Below, piece by piece: positions 1 through 8,300 of a stretch of DNA of 64,000 bases. Made by a program: the position numbers and the translations under genes. Position 1 is the stretch's first letter; every line of letters begins with the position of its first letter. The notes under the pieces are model-generated. The model had not been told where the DNA came from, ran no database searches, and saw only the letters and a program-made list of their open reading frames with translations. Source of the DNA: Streptomyces sp. DH41 (lineage in GTDB: Bacteria > Actinomycetota > Actinomycetes > Streptomycetales > Streptomycetaceae); contig NZ_JARVKY010000014.1 of NCBI RefSeq assembly GCF_029813785.1, positions 150,908 through 214,907 on the forward strand, read 5' to 3'.

Positions 1-99
1 GGCAACGACACCGACAACGGTCCGATGCTCGCCATCAACAAGTGGCTCGGGTACGAGGTCTGCGCCACGGAGGTGCGTCATGTCCGCGAACTCGGCTGA
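1..99 (+). CDS. C-terminal end of a GNAT-type N-acetyltransferase (truncated by window edge)
   Basis: Frame 1 is open from the first base to a TGA at 97-99 and encodes 32 residues. They contain N-x-x-N-x-x-M-L-A-I-N-x-W-L-G-Y-E, the usual final helix and strand of GNAT acetyltransferases (PMLAIN...LGF/Y). The start and most of the acetyl-CoA domain lie outside the window, so substrate and true size are unknown. The gene overlaps the start of the DUF402 gene by 20 nt, which suggests translational coupling. The family call rests on one short motif. Confidence 0.7.
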   Translation, partial: GNDTDNGPMLAINKWLGYEVCATEVRHVRELG

Positions 100-589
100 G
101 ACGACGGGCGGGACGGACGTCGTGGACGTCGTCCTGGTCAAGGCGGGCCGTACGAAGATCCGGTACGCGAGCGGGCTGCTGCACGACGACGGCACCCGCC
201 TCGCCGTCCGTGCCCCCTGGGCCGGTGCCTGCGTCCGCGACTTCGGCTTCGTCCGGTTCGAGGCGGGCGACGTCTTCACCGAGTACTACTGGCGCGACAG
301 GTGGTACGCCGTGAAGGAGGTGCGCACCGGCACGGGCGTGCTGAAGGGCTGGTACTGCGACATCACCCGCCCCGCCGTGCTGACCGGCACGGAACTGGTC
401 GTGGAGGATCTCGACCTGGACCTGTGGCGCTCCGCGGACGGCACGGACGTACGGCGGCTGGACGAGGACGAGTTCGCCGAGAGCGGTCTGGCCGAGCGGG
501 ATCCCGCGGCCGCCGCGGCCGCCGCGGCCGCGTTGGACGAGCTGGAACGGCTGGCCCGCGGGGACGGCTTCACGGACCTGCTGGAATAG
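80..589 (+). CDS. DUF402 domain protein (FomD/Ntdp-like fold)
   Basis: A 169-residue soluble protein. Residues about 25-130 resemble the DUF402 barrel: an RYASGLL...DDGTRLAVRAPWA stretch, then an aromatic EYYWRDRWYAVKEVR segment, then GWYCDITRP followed by acidic strands (EDLDLDLW). Characterised DUF402 relatives include nucleoside di/triphosphate phosphatases and the fosfomycin enzyme FomD, which hydrolyse nucleotide phosphoanhydrides with divalent metal. Activity here is inferred from the family only. Residues about 143-152 are a run of about ten alanines before a C-terminal helix. The ATG at 80 lies inside the end of the preceding acetyltransferase gene, so the two are probably co-transcribed. 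Confidence 0.8.
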   Translation: MSANSAETTGGTDVVDVVLVKAGRTKIRYASGLLHDDGTRLAVRAPWAGACVRDFGFVRFEAGDVFTEYYWRDRWYAVKEVRTGTGVLKGWYCDITRPAVLTGTELVVEDLDLDLWRSADGTDVRRLDEDEFAESGLAERDPAAAAAAAAALDELERLARGDGFTDLLE

Positions 590-608
590 CGCGGGGCCGG
601 GACCCGGC

Positions 609-1226
609 TCACTCGGTCGTCGCGACGACCGCGTACCGCTCGTCGGCCACTTCCCTCCCCCACAGCGACGGGTCGTCCGACAGCCGCTCCACGCGCACCT
701 GACCGGCGAGCGGGGCTAGGAGGGCGGTGAGCCGGCCGGCGGGTATGCCGGCCGGCGCGACGGTCCCCCACACGCCCTCGACCAGGACCAGCCGCCCTCC
801 GGGACGCAGCAACTCCCGCCAGTGTCCGAGGACCCGGCCGGGGTCGGGCAGCGTCCACAGCACGTGCCGGACCAGCACGGCGTCGAAGCGCCGCTCACCC
901 ACCGGAGGTGCCGCGGCGTCACCGGTGAGAAACACCGCGTCACGACCGGCGAGTTTGGCCCTGGCCAGCTCCACCATGGCCGGGGACCGGTCGACGCCGG
1001 TGACGCGATGCCCCTGCTCGGACGCGAGGAGTGACAGACTGCCGGTGCCGCAGCCCAGGTCGAGGACGTCGCCGGCCCGCGCGGGCAGCCAGGATTCCAG
1101 GCGTGCGGCCCAGGCCCGGCGCACGTCGGCGTCGCGCAGACCGTGGTCCGGTTCGTCGTCGAACGCCGCGGCCTCCGCGTCCCAGTCGATACCCGGCGCG
1201 GTCGTCTCGTCACTGTCGTTCGCCAT
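609..1226 (-). CDS. Class I SAM-dependent methyltransferase
   Basis: A 205-residue soluble enzyme. Motif I is VLDLGCGTGSLSLLA (about residues 55-69), followed by the acidic VTGVDRSPAMVELARAK strand and FDAVLVRHVLWTLPDP, the ordered motifs of the Methyltransf_11/25 family. It should transfer a methyl group from SAM; nothing indicates the substrate. The ATG at 1226 (MANDSDE) is chosen because upstream in-frame codons run through a duplicated promoter-like element at 1237-1296. The gene converges on the DUF402 gene with a 19-nt gap. Confidence 0.85.
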   Translation of the reverse strand: MANDSDETTAPGIDWDAEAAAFDDEPDHGLRDADVRRAWAARLESWLPARAGDVLDLGCGTGSLSLLASEQGHRVTGVDRSPAMVELARAKLAGRDAVFLTGDAAAPPVGERRFDAVLVRHVLWTLPDPGRVLGHWRELLRPGGRLVLVEGVWGTVAPAGIPAGRLTALLAPLAGQVRVERLSDDPSLWGREVADERYAVVATTE

Positions 1227-1236
1227 GCCGCCAAGA

Positions 1237-1296
1237 GTGACACCCGCCACTGACAACGGGGTCGGGACGCCGGATCGTGACAACCGCCACTGACAG
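1237..1296. promoter_or_regulatory. Two near-identical 20-bp elements spaced exactly 40 bp
   Basis: The core GTGACA(C/A)CCGCCACTGACA occurs at 1237-1254 and 1277-1294, with one internal difference. Starts are 40 bp apart, close to four helical turns, so a protein could bind both copies on the same DNA face. The pair sits directly upstream of the methyltransferase start at 1226 on the minus strand. It looks like a tandem operator or paired promoter element. The binding factor is unknown. Confidence 0.5.
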
Positions 1297-1378
1297 TCAC
1301 GCATCGATGAGTAAGTCTCGGGGAATGGGTCTACCTCCGTGAGAACGCGGAACCCGGTGGATCCGTAAGGAGGCAGCC

Positions 1379-1513
1379 ATGCGCCGTCTGACCGTGCAGA
1401 AGCCCCTGAAGAAGACCGACGCCCGCCGAGTCCGTGAGGAGACCGACGAGCGTCCCGCGGGGCGCCCGGAGGTCCGCAAGGACATCGCGCGCACGTGGTG
1501 GCCGGACAGCTGA
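1379..1513 (+). CDS. Small basic protein of 44 residues, unknown function
   Basis: A short ORF with a near-perfect Shine-Dalgarno (AAGGAGG at 1367-1373, 5 nt before the ATG) and strong third-position GC bias. The product starts MRRLTVQKPLKKTDARR, is rich in Arg, Lys, Glu and Asp, and ends KDIARTWWPDS. It has no signal peptide or membrane segment. The strong RBS and the conserved-looking C-terminal tryptophan pair argue for real expression. It lies between two minus-strand genes and is apparently monocistronic. I do not recognise a family; a RiPP precursor or small regulatory protein is possible, but no maturation gene is adjacent. Confidence 0.6.
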   Translation: MRRLTVQKPLKKTDARRVREETDERPAGRPEVRKDIARTWWPDS

Positions 1514-1527
1514 GGGGCCCGGTCGTC

Positions 1528-2025
1528 TCATGAGACGCCTCTGAGCAGCCGCTTACGGTAGTGGACGCGGTCGTAGGGCCCGTCCACGCGGCGTTCCACG
1601 ACCTCGTACCCGTACCTCGGGTAGAGGTCCTGGTTCTCCCACATCATCGCGTTGGTGTAGAGCCTGACCTCGGGCAGGCCCAGGGCACGCGCGCGTGCGT
1701 CCACGAAGCGCAGCAGCCGCCGTCCCACGCCCCTGCCGTGCGCGTCGGGGTGGACGGCGACGCTGTCGAGGAAGAGATGGTCCGCGAACGCCTCCAGGAC
1801 CACGAGGCCCGCGACGCCCACCACGGGCCCGCCCGGGGCTTCCGTGACGAACACCTTCCCCGCGGCCACGTCCGCCGCGTGATCCGCCTCCATGGGCTGC
1901 GGTACCACCCCGATGCGCTCGACGTAGGGGCGGTAGGCGGCGTCGGTGACGGCCCTCACCGCGGGCACGTCGGCGGTGACCGCCTGCCGGATCCGCTCTT
2001 CCCACTCTTCCCGCTCTTGTGCCAT
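1528..2025 (-). CDS. GNAT-family N-acetyltransferase
   Basis: A 165-residue protein. The acetyl-CoA loop is VHPDAHGRGVGRRLLRFVDARA (about residues 91-112), matching the GNAT V-x-P-x-x-x-G-x-G-x-G/A pattern. The C-terminal part (RLYTNAMMWENQDLYPRYGY) is typical of the RimI/YhbS-like subset. The ATG at 2025 (MAQEREEW) gives a normal family length; the longer upstream frame would read through the promoter region of the divergent LPMO gene. Substrate is unknown. The gene ends 15 nt from the convergent 44-residue ORF. Confidence 0.85.
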   Translation of the reverse strand: MAQEREEWEERIRQAVTADVPAVRAVTDAAYRPYVERIGVVPQPMEADHAADVAAGKVFVTEAPGGPVVGVAGLVVLEAFADHLFLDSVAVHPDAHGRGVGRRLLRFVDARARALGLPEVRLYTNAMMWENQDLYPRYGYEVVERRVDGPYDRVHYRKRLLRGVS

Positions 2026-2212
2026 ACCGCGAACGGTAACTACCTCAGCGCAGCCTGAGCACTCCCTTAACGCGACCATAAGGATCTCCATCTCCCCTCG
2101 CCGACAGGCGATTTCGCGGTTTCCGGGGGCTAGCTTGCTGATCACCCCCACGGGTTCCGGGCCCGAGCCCGCGCAAGCCCCACGTTCCCAGTGACCGTTC
2201 GAGGAGTTCCCC

Positions 2213-3295
2213 ATGCCCGCACCGTCCGCGCCCCGCAAGGCCGTCGCCGTCGCCGTCGCCGGCCTCGCCCCGCTCGCCCTGACCACGCTGGCCGCCGCCC
2301 CCGCGGTCGCCCACGGTTCGATGGGCGACCCGGTCAGCCGGGTGTCGCAGTGCCACGCCGAGGGCCCCGAGAGCCCGAAGTCCGACGCGTGCAAGGCGGC
2401 GGTCGCGGCCGGCGGCACCCAGGCGCTCTACGACTGGAACGGCATCCGCATCGGCAACGCCGCCGGCAAGCACCAGGAGCTGATCCCGGACGGCAAGCTG
2501 TGCAGCGCCAACGACCCGGCCTTCAAGGGCATGGACCTGGCCCGCGCCGACTGGCCCGCGACCAGCGTGAGCAGCGGCTCGTACACCTTCAAGTACCGCG
2601 TGACGGCCCCGCACAAGGGCACCTTCAAGGTGTACATCACCAAGCCGGGTTACGACCCTGCGGGGCCGCTGGGCTGGGGCGACCTGGACCTGTCCGCCCC
2701 GGTGGCGACGGTCACCGACCCGGCCGCCTCGGGTGGTTTCTACACCTTCTCCGGCACGCTTCCCGAGCGCTCCGGCAAGCACCTGCTGTACGCGGTGTGG
2801 CAGCGCTCGGACAGCCCGGAGGCGTTCTACTCCTGCTCCGACATCTCCTTCGGCGGCACCGACGGCGGGGCGACGGGCGGCGACACGGCGAGTGGGGACG
2901 CGGTGAGCGGGGACACCGCGGACGGTGCCGCCCCGGCCCCCGAGGCCTCCGCCCCGTCCGAGGAGCAGATCGCGGCCGCGGCCGACAAGTCGACGATCGA
3001 GCACAACGGCCACGGCGACCAGGACGCCGAGACGACGACGGACCCGACGGATGCGGCCGCCCCCGAGGAGGCGCCGGACGCGGCCGCGGACACCGCCGCC
3101 GAGGCCGCCGGTTCCGGCGAGCCCAACCAGGTCAAGGCCGCCGGCGCGGGCACCGAGAACCTCGCCGAGACCGGCGGGGACAGCACCACGCCCTACATCG
3201 CCGTCGGGGGCGCCGCCGCTCTGGCGGTCGGCGCGGCCGTCCTGTTCGCGTCGGTGCGCCGGCGGGCGACGACCGGTGGCCGGCACAGCGGCTGA
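2213..3295 (+). CDS. AA10 lytic polysaccharide monooxygenase with LAETG sortase anchor
   Basis: A 360-residue secreted protein. The signal peptide (about 1-33) ends PAVA, leaving His34 (HGSMGDP) as the mature N-terminus, the first ligand of the copper histidine brace. His134 (VTAPHKG) is the likely second ligand and Phe205 in the EAFYSCSD motif the axial aromatic. The catalytic domain ends near 215. An Asp/Ala/Thr-rich linker follows, then LAETG at 317-321, a hydrophobic segment and an RRR tail, a class-E sortase signal. The enzyme should cleave crystalline chitin or cellulose oxidatively while fixed to the cell wall; the linker could let it reach the polymer. RBS GAGGAG lies at 2201-2206. 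Substrate choice cannot be read reliably. Confidence 0.93.
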   Translation: MPAPSAPRKAVAVAVAGLAPLALTTLAAAPAVAHGSMGDPVSRVSQCHAEGPESPKSDACKAAVAAGGTQALYDWNGIRIGNAAGKHQELIPDGKLCSANDPAFKGMDLARADWPATSVSSGSYTFKYRVTAPHKGTFKVYITKPGYDPAGPLGWGDLDLSAPVATVTDPAASGGFYTFSGTLPERSGKHLLYAVWQRSDSPEAFYSCSDISFGGTDGGATGGDTASGDAVSGDTADGAAPAPEASAPSEEQIAAAADKSTIEHNGHGDQDAETTTDPTDAAAPEEAPDAAADTAAEAAGSGEPNQVKAAGAGTENLAETGGDSTTPYIAVGGAAALAVGAAVLFASVRRRATTGGRHSG

Positions 3296-3314
3296 CCCAC
3301 GACGCGGGGGAAAG

Positions 3315-3351
3315 CGGGGTCTGTCCGGCGGCTCAGGCCGGACAGACCCCG
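3315..3351. terminator. Hairpin terminator between LPMO and MarR genes
   Basis: A perfect 15-bp inverted repeat (CGGGGTCTGTCCGGC at 3315-3329 and its complement at 3337-3351) with a 7-nt loop. It starts 20 nt after the LPMO stop and lies between convergent genes, so it may act in both directions. There is no T tract, as is common in Streptomyces. Confidence 0.8.
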
Positions 3352-3400
3352 TTCGGCGTGCCCGGGCGCCCGCCTGTCGATGACGTCGGGTGACGGGAGG

Positions 3401-3847
3401 TCACCAGGCGGGTCGTATCCGCCCGCCGGGCGCCACACGCAGCAGTCGGTCACGCAGCGCGCGGACCTCGCTCTCGCCCAGCACGTCGACCCACGCGCGC
3501 ACGGCCTCCGCCGCCGCCTCCTCCGCGGCCCGCGTGCAGGCCCACCCCGACTCGGTCAGTACGACCAGCCGGGCCCGCGCGTCGGCGGGGTGCGGCCGGC
3601 GTTCGACGTACCCCCTGCGGACCAGCTCGTCGACGAGCTGGCTGGCTGCCTGCTTGGTCATCCCGAGGTGCGTGGCGAGGTCGGTGACCGTCGCACCGTC
3701 CGGGGCCAGCCGGACGAAGGCGAAGCCGTGCGCGGGCCGTACTCCTTCGAAGCCGCGGGCGACGACACCCTCGTGGATGCGCTGCGTGAGCTCTCCGGCG
3801 GCGGCAAGCAGGGCGGTGGACAGGGCCATGGCGTCGGAATTCTGCAC
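3401..3847 (-). CDS. MarR-family transcriptional regulator
   Basis: About 148 residues from GTG 3847 (VQNSDAMALSTALL...). The winged helix-turn-helix is clear: ATVTDLATHLGMTKQAASQLVDELVRRGYVERRPHPADARARLVVLTESG, with MarR-type D-A-R and wing residues. Flanking helices would form the dimer interface. The gene is divergent from a cupin gene, and the shared 100-bp region carries a nested palindrome, so autoregulation and control of the cupin are likely. The frame extends to a TTG at 3880 inside the operator, and an ATG at 3829 is also possible; 3847 is a compromise, so the start is uncertain. The ligand is unknown. Confidence 0.85.
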   Translation of the reverse strand: MQNSDAMALSTALLAAAGELTQRIHEGVVARGFEGVRPAHGFAFVRLAPDGATVTDLATHLGMTKQAASQLVDELVRRGYVERRPHPADARARLVVLTESGWACTRAAEEAAAEAVRAWVDVLGESEVRALRDRLLRVAPGGRIRPAW

Positions 3848-3869
3848 GGGGCATTGAAACACCCTTGAC

Positions 3870-3930
3870 GTATTGGTCAAGCAGCTTGACCATAAGGACC
3901 GGCAAAGTAGTCAAGTTGGTTGACCAATAC
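3870..3930. promoter_or_regulatory. Nested MarR-type operator region
   Basis: Three overlapping symmetries are visible. A perfect 19-bp palindrome, TGGTCAAGC-A-GCTTGACCA, spans 3874-3892. A second, GTCAA-5-TTGAC, spans 3910-3924. The outermost 11-mers GTATTGGTCAA (3870-3880) and TTGACCAATAC (3920-3930) are exact inverted copies. All share the half-site TTGACC/GGTCAA. Located between the divergent marR and cupin genes, this is very probably the operator of the adjacent MarR protein, with two sites of different affinity. Confidence 0.75.
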
Positions 3931-3947
3931 ACCGGCAGGAGTCCGCC

Positions 3948-4322
3948 ATGCCCGTCGTCCGCTCGTCCGAAGCCGTCACCCACGAGATCCACGGCGCCCG
4001 TTTCGTCTCGTACGCCACTCCCCGCACCGGCAGCAAGGAGCTGTGCGCCTGGCGGGGCGAGATCCCGGCGGGCACGAAGGCGCCCGCGCACAGCGTCGAC
4101 CGGGAGGAGATCTTCCACCTGCTCACCGGCGAACTGCTGATCACCCTCGACGGCCGCACCGAGCGCGTCACCGCGGGCGACACGGTGATCATCAATCCGG
4201 GGGCGACCCTCGCCGTGGAGAATCCGACCGACCGGACCGCCACCTCCTGGGTCACCACGTCCATCGGCCTTCAGGCGGAGCTGGCCGACGGCACCCGGCT
4301 CACTCCCCCGTGGGCCAACTGA
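3948..4322 (+). CDS. Single-domain cupin protein
   Basis: A 124-residue protein with one Cupin_2 barrel: GEIPAGTKAPAHSVDREEIFHLLTGELLITLDG is cupin motif 1 (His then Glu) and GDTVIINPGATLAVENP is motif 2, where the usual second His is replaced by Val or Leu. Metal binding may therefore be incomplete and the protein may bind a ligand rather than catalyse. It starts 18 nt after the operator region and is divergent from marR, the usual layout of a regulator and its main target. The physiological role is unknown. Confidence 0.85.
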   Translation: MPVVRSSEAVTHEIHGARFVSYATPRTGSKELCAWRGEIPAGTKAPAHSVDREEIFHLLTGELLITLDGRTERVTAGDTVIINPGATLAVENPTDRTATSWVTTSIGLQAELADGTRLTPPWAN

Positions 4323-4334
4323 CCCGCGGGGGTC

Positions 4335-5303
4335 TCACGCCGCCAGTGACCCCGGCATCACCGCCCTCGGCCCGAACTTCGCCCGCGCGCGGTCCGCGAC
4401 CTCCTCGATTCGGCGGACCTTCTCGTCCACGGGGTCGAAGGTGAGCTGGTGGGAGGCCTGCTCGGCGGGGGCGAGGCCCTCGGCGCGCAGAGCGACCGAG
4501 CGGACCCGGGCACGCTGGAGGCCGAGCGCCTCGTACATGTCGTACGCGGTCCGGGTCAGCGCCGCCGAGTGCGCGGTCGGCTCCTTCAGGGTGCGGCTTC
4601 GGGTCGTCGCGGAGCGGTCGGCGTAGCGCACGGTGAGGGTGAGGGTGCGGCAGACCTTGTCCACGGCGCGCAGCCGGGAGCCCAGTTCCCCGGCGGCCGA
4701 GAGCAGGGCGCGGCGGTGCCGGCCGGGGTCGAGTTCGTCGCGGGTGAAGGGGCGTTCGGTGGCCAGGGACCGTGAGACGCCGTTGGGTACGACCCGGCCG
4801 CGGTCGACGCCCCCCGCCTTCTCGCGCAGTTCGCGGCCCGCCTTGGCGCCGACCAGCCGCTGGAGCGTGGACAGGGGTGCGGCGGCGACCCGGCCGAGGG
4901 TGTCGAGACCGTACTCGCACAGGGTGCGGGCGGTCGCGGTGCCGACGCCGGGCAGTGCGGCGACGGGCTTCTTGGCGAGGAACTCCCGCTCCCCGCCCTC
5001 GGGTACCGCGCGGGTCAGCCCGGGCCGGGCGTCCCGCAGGGCCATGCGGGCCAGCATCGGGCCCGGTCCGGCGCCGGTCACGCAGTCGACGCCGTACAGC
5101 GCGAGGGCGCGGACGCGGATCACCGAGGCCAGTTCCACGGCGTCGCGCCCGAAGTACCGCTCGGCGCCGCGCAGGTCGGCCAGCGCCCCGTCCGGCGGCA
5201 ACGCCTCGACGACCGGCGTGAACTCCTCCAGCAGCCCCAGCAGCTGGGGCAGGGCCGCCTCGTACATCGGCGGCAGCTGGAAACGTACGCAGAGAATGGT
5301 CAT
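4335..5303 (-). CDS. Y-family DNA polymerase-like (ImuB/DinB-type) partner of DnaE2
   Basis: A 322-residue protein. Fingers/thumb features are typical of Pol IV: helix-hairpin-helix PVAALPGVGTATARTL, then LSTLQRLVG, a little-finger domain, and a beta-clamp peptide QLTFD at about 286-290. The catalytic acids look absent: where Pol IV has a D-x-D-x-F-F motif this protein has CVRFQLPP (residues 5-12), and the second acidic motif (S-x-D-E) reads PPDG (36-39). It is thus probably a non-polymerising adaptor, as ImuB is for DnaE2. Its ATG overlaps the dnaE2 stop by 4 nt (ATGA), so it is translated from the SOS-controlled dnaE2 message. Confidence 0.85.
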   Translation of the reverse strand: MTILCVRFQLPPMYEAALPQLLGLLEEFTPVVEALPPDGALADLRGAERYFGRDAVELASVIRVRALALYGVDCVTGAGPGPMLARMALRDARPGLTRAVPEGGEREFLAKKPVAALPGVGTATARTLCEYGLDTLGRVAAAPLSTLQRLVGAKAGRELREKAGGVDRGRVVPNGVSRSLATERPFTRDELDPGRHRRALLSAAGELGSRLRAVDKVCRTLTLTVRYADRSATTRSRTLKEPTAHSAALTRTAYDMYEALGLQRARVRSVALRAEGLAPAEQASHQLTFDPVDEKVRRIEEVADRARAKFGPRAVMPGSLAA

Positions 5304-8300
5304 CCCGCACTCCCCGGACTCTGGTGCCACAACTTCCTTCCCACCGCGGGCCCTTCGCCCGCGGGGCGCAGGTCGGCCCATGGGTGCATCTCGTACCCCG
5401 TGGACATGCGGATGCGCCGCTGTTCCATCGGGTCCTGGGCCGCGGAACCCGTCGGCGCCGGCTGCCCGTCCGAACCGGCGAGGCGGCGGCGCGCCGGGCC
5501 GTCGCCGGAACCGTCGCCCCGGGTTCCGCCCGCTTCGGACGTTCCGCCCGTTTCGGCCGTTCCGGCCAGCAGGGCCGCGACGCCCTCCAGCCCCTCCTCC
5601 CGGCGCACCTCCAGCAGGTCCGCGAGGTTCCAGACGGCGGAGCCGACCACGCTGAGGCTGCGCGGCCCGCGCCGCTGCACCACCCCGCGTACCAGCAGCA
5701 GCCAGGAGTGGAAGACGGTGTGCGCGCAGGCGTCGTGGGAGTCGTCGAAGAAGGCGAGGTCGACCAGGCCGGTGCCGTCGTCCAGGGTGGAGAAGATGAC
5801 CCGGCGGCCGGAGCGGATCGGGGGCGTCTGGGTGGCCGCCTTGGCGCCCGCGACCAGCACCGTCTCCCCGTGCCGGGCGTCGCGCAGCCTCTTGGCCGAC
5901 ATGACGCCCAGCTCGTTCAGGAAGGTGCGGTGGTCGTCCATCAGGTTGCGCGAGGCGTCCATGGAGAGCACGCCCAGTTCGGCGCTGAGTTTCTCCGCCG
6001 AGGTGAGGTCGGGCAGCCCGGCCGGGGCGGTCCTCCGTCCGCCGGACAGGGGGAGCTGGTCGCCGCGTCCGGCCCGGGCGCCGCGGTGCAGCTCGGTCAG
6101 GTGCAGTTGCAGGTCGCGGCGGTTGGCGCCGAACGCGTCCAGCGCGCCGACCTGGGCGAGCCGCCCGGCCAGCGGCCTGCTGGGGCGGGCCCGTTCCCAG
6201 AAGTCGAGCAGGGAGGCGTACGGCTGCCCCCCGGCGATCCGCTCCGCCTCCGCCTCGCTGATGCCGTGCACGTCGCAGAGGGCCAACCGGAGCCCCCACA
6301 CTCGCGATTCAGACACCAGTTCGATCCTGTGTGCGACCCCCGACTTGTTCACGTCCAACGGCAGGATCGGCACCCCGCGCCGCCGCGCGTCCGCCAGCAG
6401 CAGCCGCTTGGGATACATGCCGGGGTCGTGGGTGAGCAGGCCCGCGTAGAAGGCGGCCGGGTGGTGCGCCTTCAGCCACGCCGACTGGTAGGTGGGCACG
6501 GCGAAGGCGACGGCGTGCGCCTTGCAGAAGCCGTAACTGCCGAAGGCCTCGACGATCTCCCAGGTCCGCTGAATCGTTTCCGCGTCATATCCGTTCGCCG
6601 TCGCGTGCTGCGCGAACCACACCTTGATCCGCCCCTGCGCCTGAGGGTCGGACAGTCCGCGCCGCACCCGGTCCGCCTCGCCGCGCCCGCAGCCGGTCAT
6701 GATGTCCACGATGTCGATGATCTGCTCGTGGAAGACGACGACTCCGTACGTGTCCTTCAGGGGCTCCGACAGATCGTCGTGCGGATAGCGCACCGGCGCC
6801 CGCCCGTGCCGGGCCTCGATGAACGGCCGCACCATGTCGGCGGCGACCGGACCGGGCCGGAAGAGCGAGATGTCGACGACGAGATCGTGGAAGGTCGCCG
6901 GCTGGAGCCTGCCGACCAGGTCCCGCTGCCCCGGCGACTCGATCTGGAAGCAGCCCAGCGTCTCGGCGGAGCGGATCATCCGGTACGTCTCCGGATCACC
7001 GTCCGGCACCGCGTCCAGGTCGACCTCGGTGCCCGACGCCCGCTTCACCTCGGCGACCGCGTGCGCCATCGCCGACTGCATCCGCACGCCGAGCACGTCC
7101 AGCTTGAGCAGCCCGAGGTCCTCGACGTCATCCTTGTCGAACTGCGCCATGGGGAAGCCCTCGCCGCTGGTCGGCATGACCGGCGTACGGGAGAGCAGGG
7201 AGGCGTCGGAGAGGAGCACTCCGCAGGGGTGCATGGCGACGCCGCGCGGGAGGGCGTCGAGGCCCTCCACCAGCTCCCACAGCTTCCCGTACCTCTCCTT
7301 CTCCCCCGCCAGCTCCCTCAGCTCGGGCAGCTCCTCGAGAGCCGCGCGGGCGTCGCGGGCGCGGATGTGCGGGAAGGACTTGGCGAGGCGGTCGATCTCG
7401 GCCGGGTCCATGGACAGGGCGGCGCCGACGTCACGGATGGCGTGGCGCACCCGGTACGTCTCCGGCATGGCGACCGTGGCGACCCGCTCGGTGCCGAAGC
7501 GGCCGATGATCGCGCGGTAGACCTCCAGGCGGCGCGCGGACTCCACATCGATGTCGATGTCGGGCAGCACCACCCGCTCCCTGGACAGGAAGCGCTCCAT
7601 CAGCAGCCCGTGCTCGACCGGGTCGGCGTGCGCGATGCCGAGGAGGTGGTTGACGAGCGAACCCGCGCCGGAGCCGCGCGCCGCGACCCGGATGCCCATG
7701 TCCCGTACGTCGTCCACCACTTGGGCGACGGTGAGGAAGTACGAGGCGAAGCCGTGGTGGGCGATGATGTCCAGCTCGTGGTGCATCCGCTCCCAGTAGT
7801 GCCGCGCGCCGGGTGAGCGGTCGTAGCCGCGCCGCACCATGCCCGCCGCCGCCCGGGAGGCGAGCGCGCGCTGGGCGGTGCGGCGGCCGGCGCCCACGAG
7901 GTGCGGTTCGGGGAAGTGGACGGCGCCCATGCCGAGGTCGTCCTCGGGGTCGACCAGGCACTCGGCGGCCGTCGCCCGGGTCTGCTCCAGCAGGCGGTGG
8001 GCCACCTCGCGACGGAAGCCCGCGGCCTCCACGACGCGCTCGGCGGCGTGCCGCATGGCGTCCGCGTCCTTGAGCCAGGCCTCACCGGAGTCCAGCTCCT
8101 CGGTGGCGCCGATGGGGACGAGGCGGCGGGCGGCGTCCAGTACGTCGGCGACCTGGCCCTGGCCGGGGTCGGCGTAGCGGACGGCGTTGCCGATCACCGG
8201 CCGGACGCCCTGCTCGGCGGCGAAGCCGACGGTACGGGCGGCCAGGCGCAGGGAGCCGGGGCCGGTCCCTTCGCGGCCGTGCCAGACGGCCTCCAGGCGC

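Noticed and set aside
5324..7816. 830-codon plus-strand open frame opposite dnaE2
   Set aside because: Antisense shadow of dnaE2; dnaE2 motifs on the other strand are decisive.
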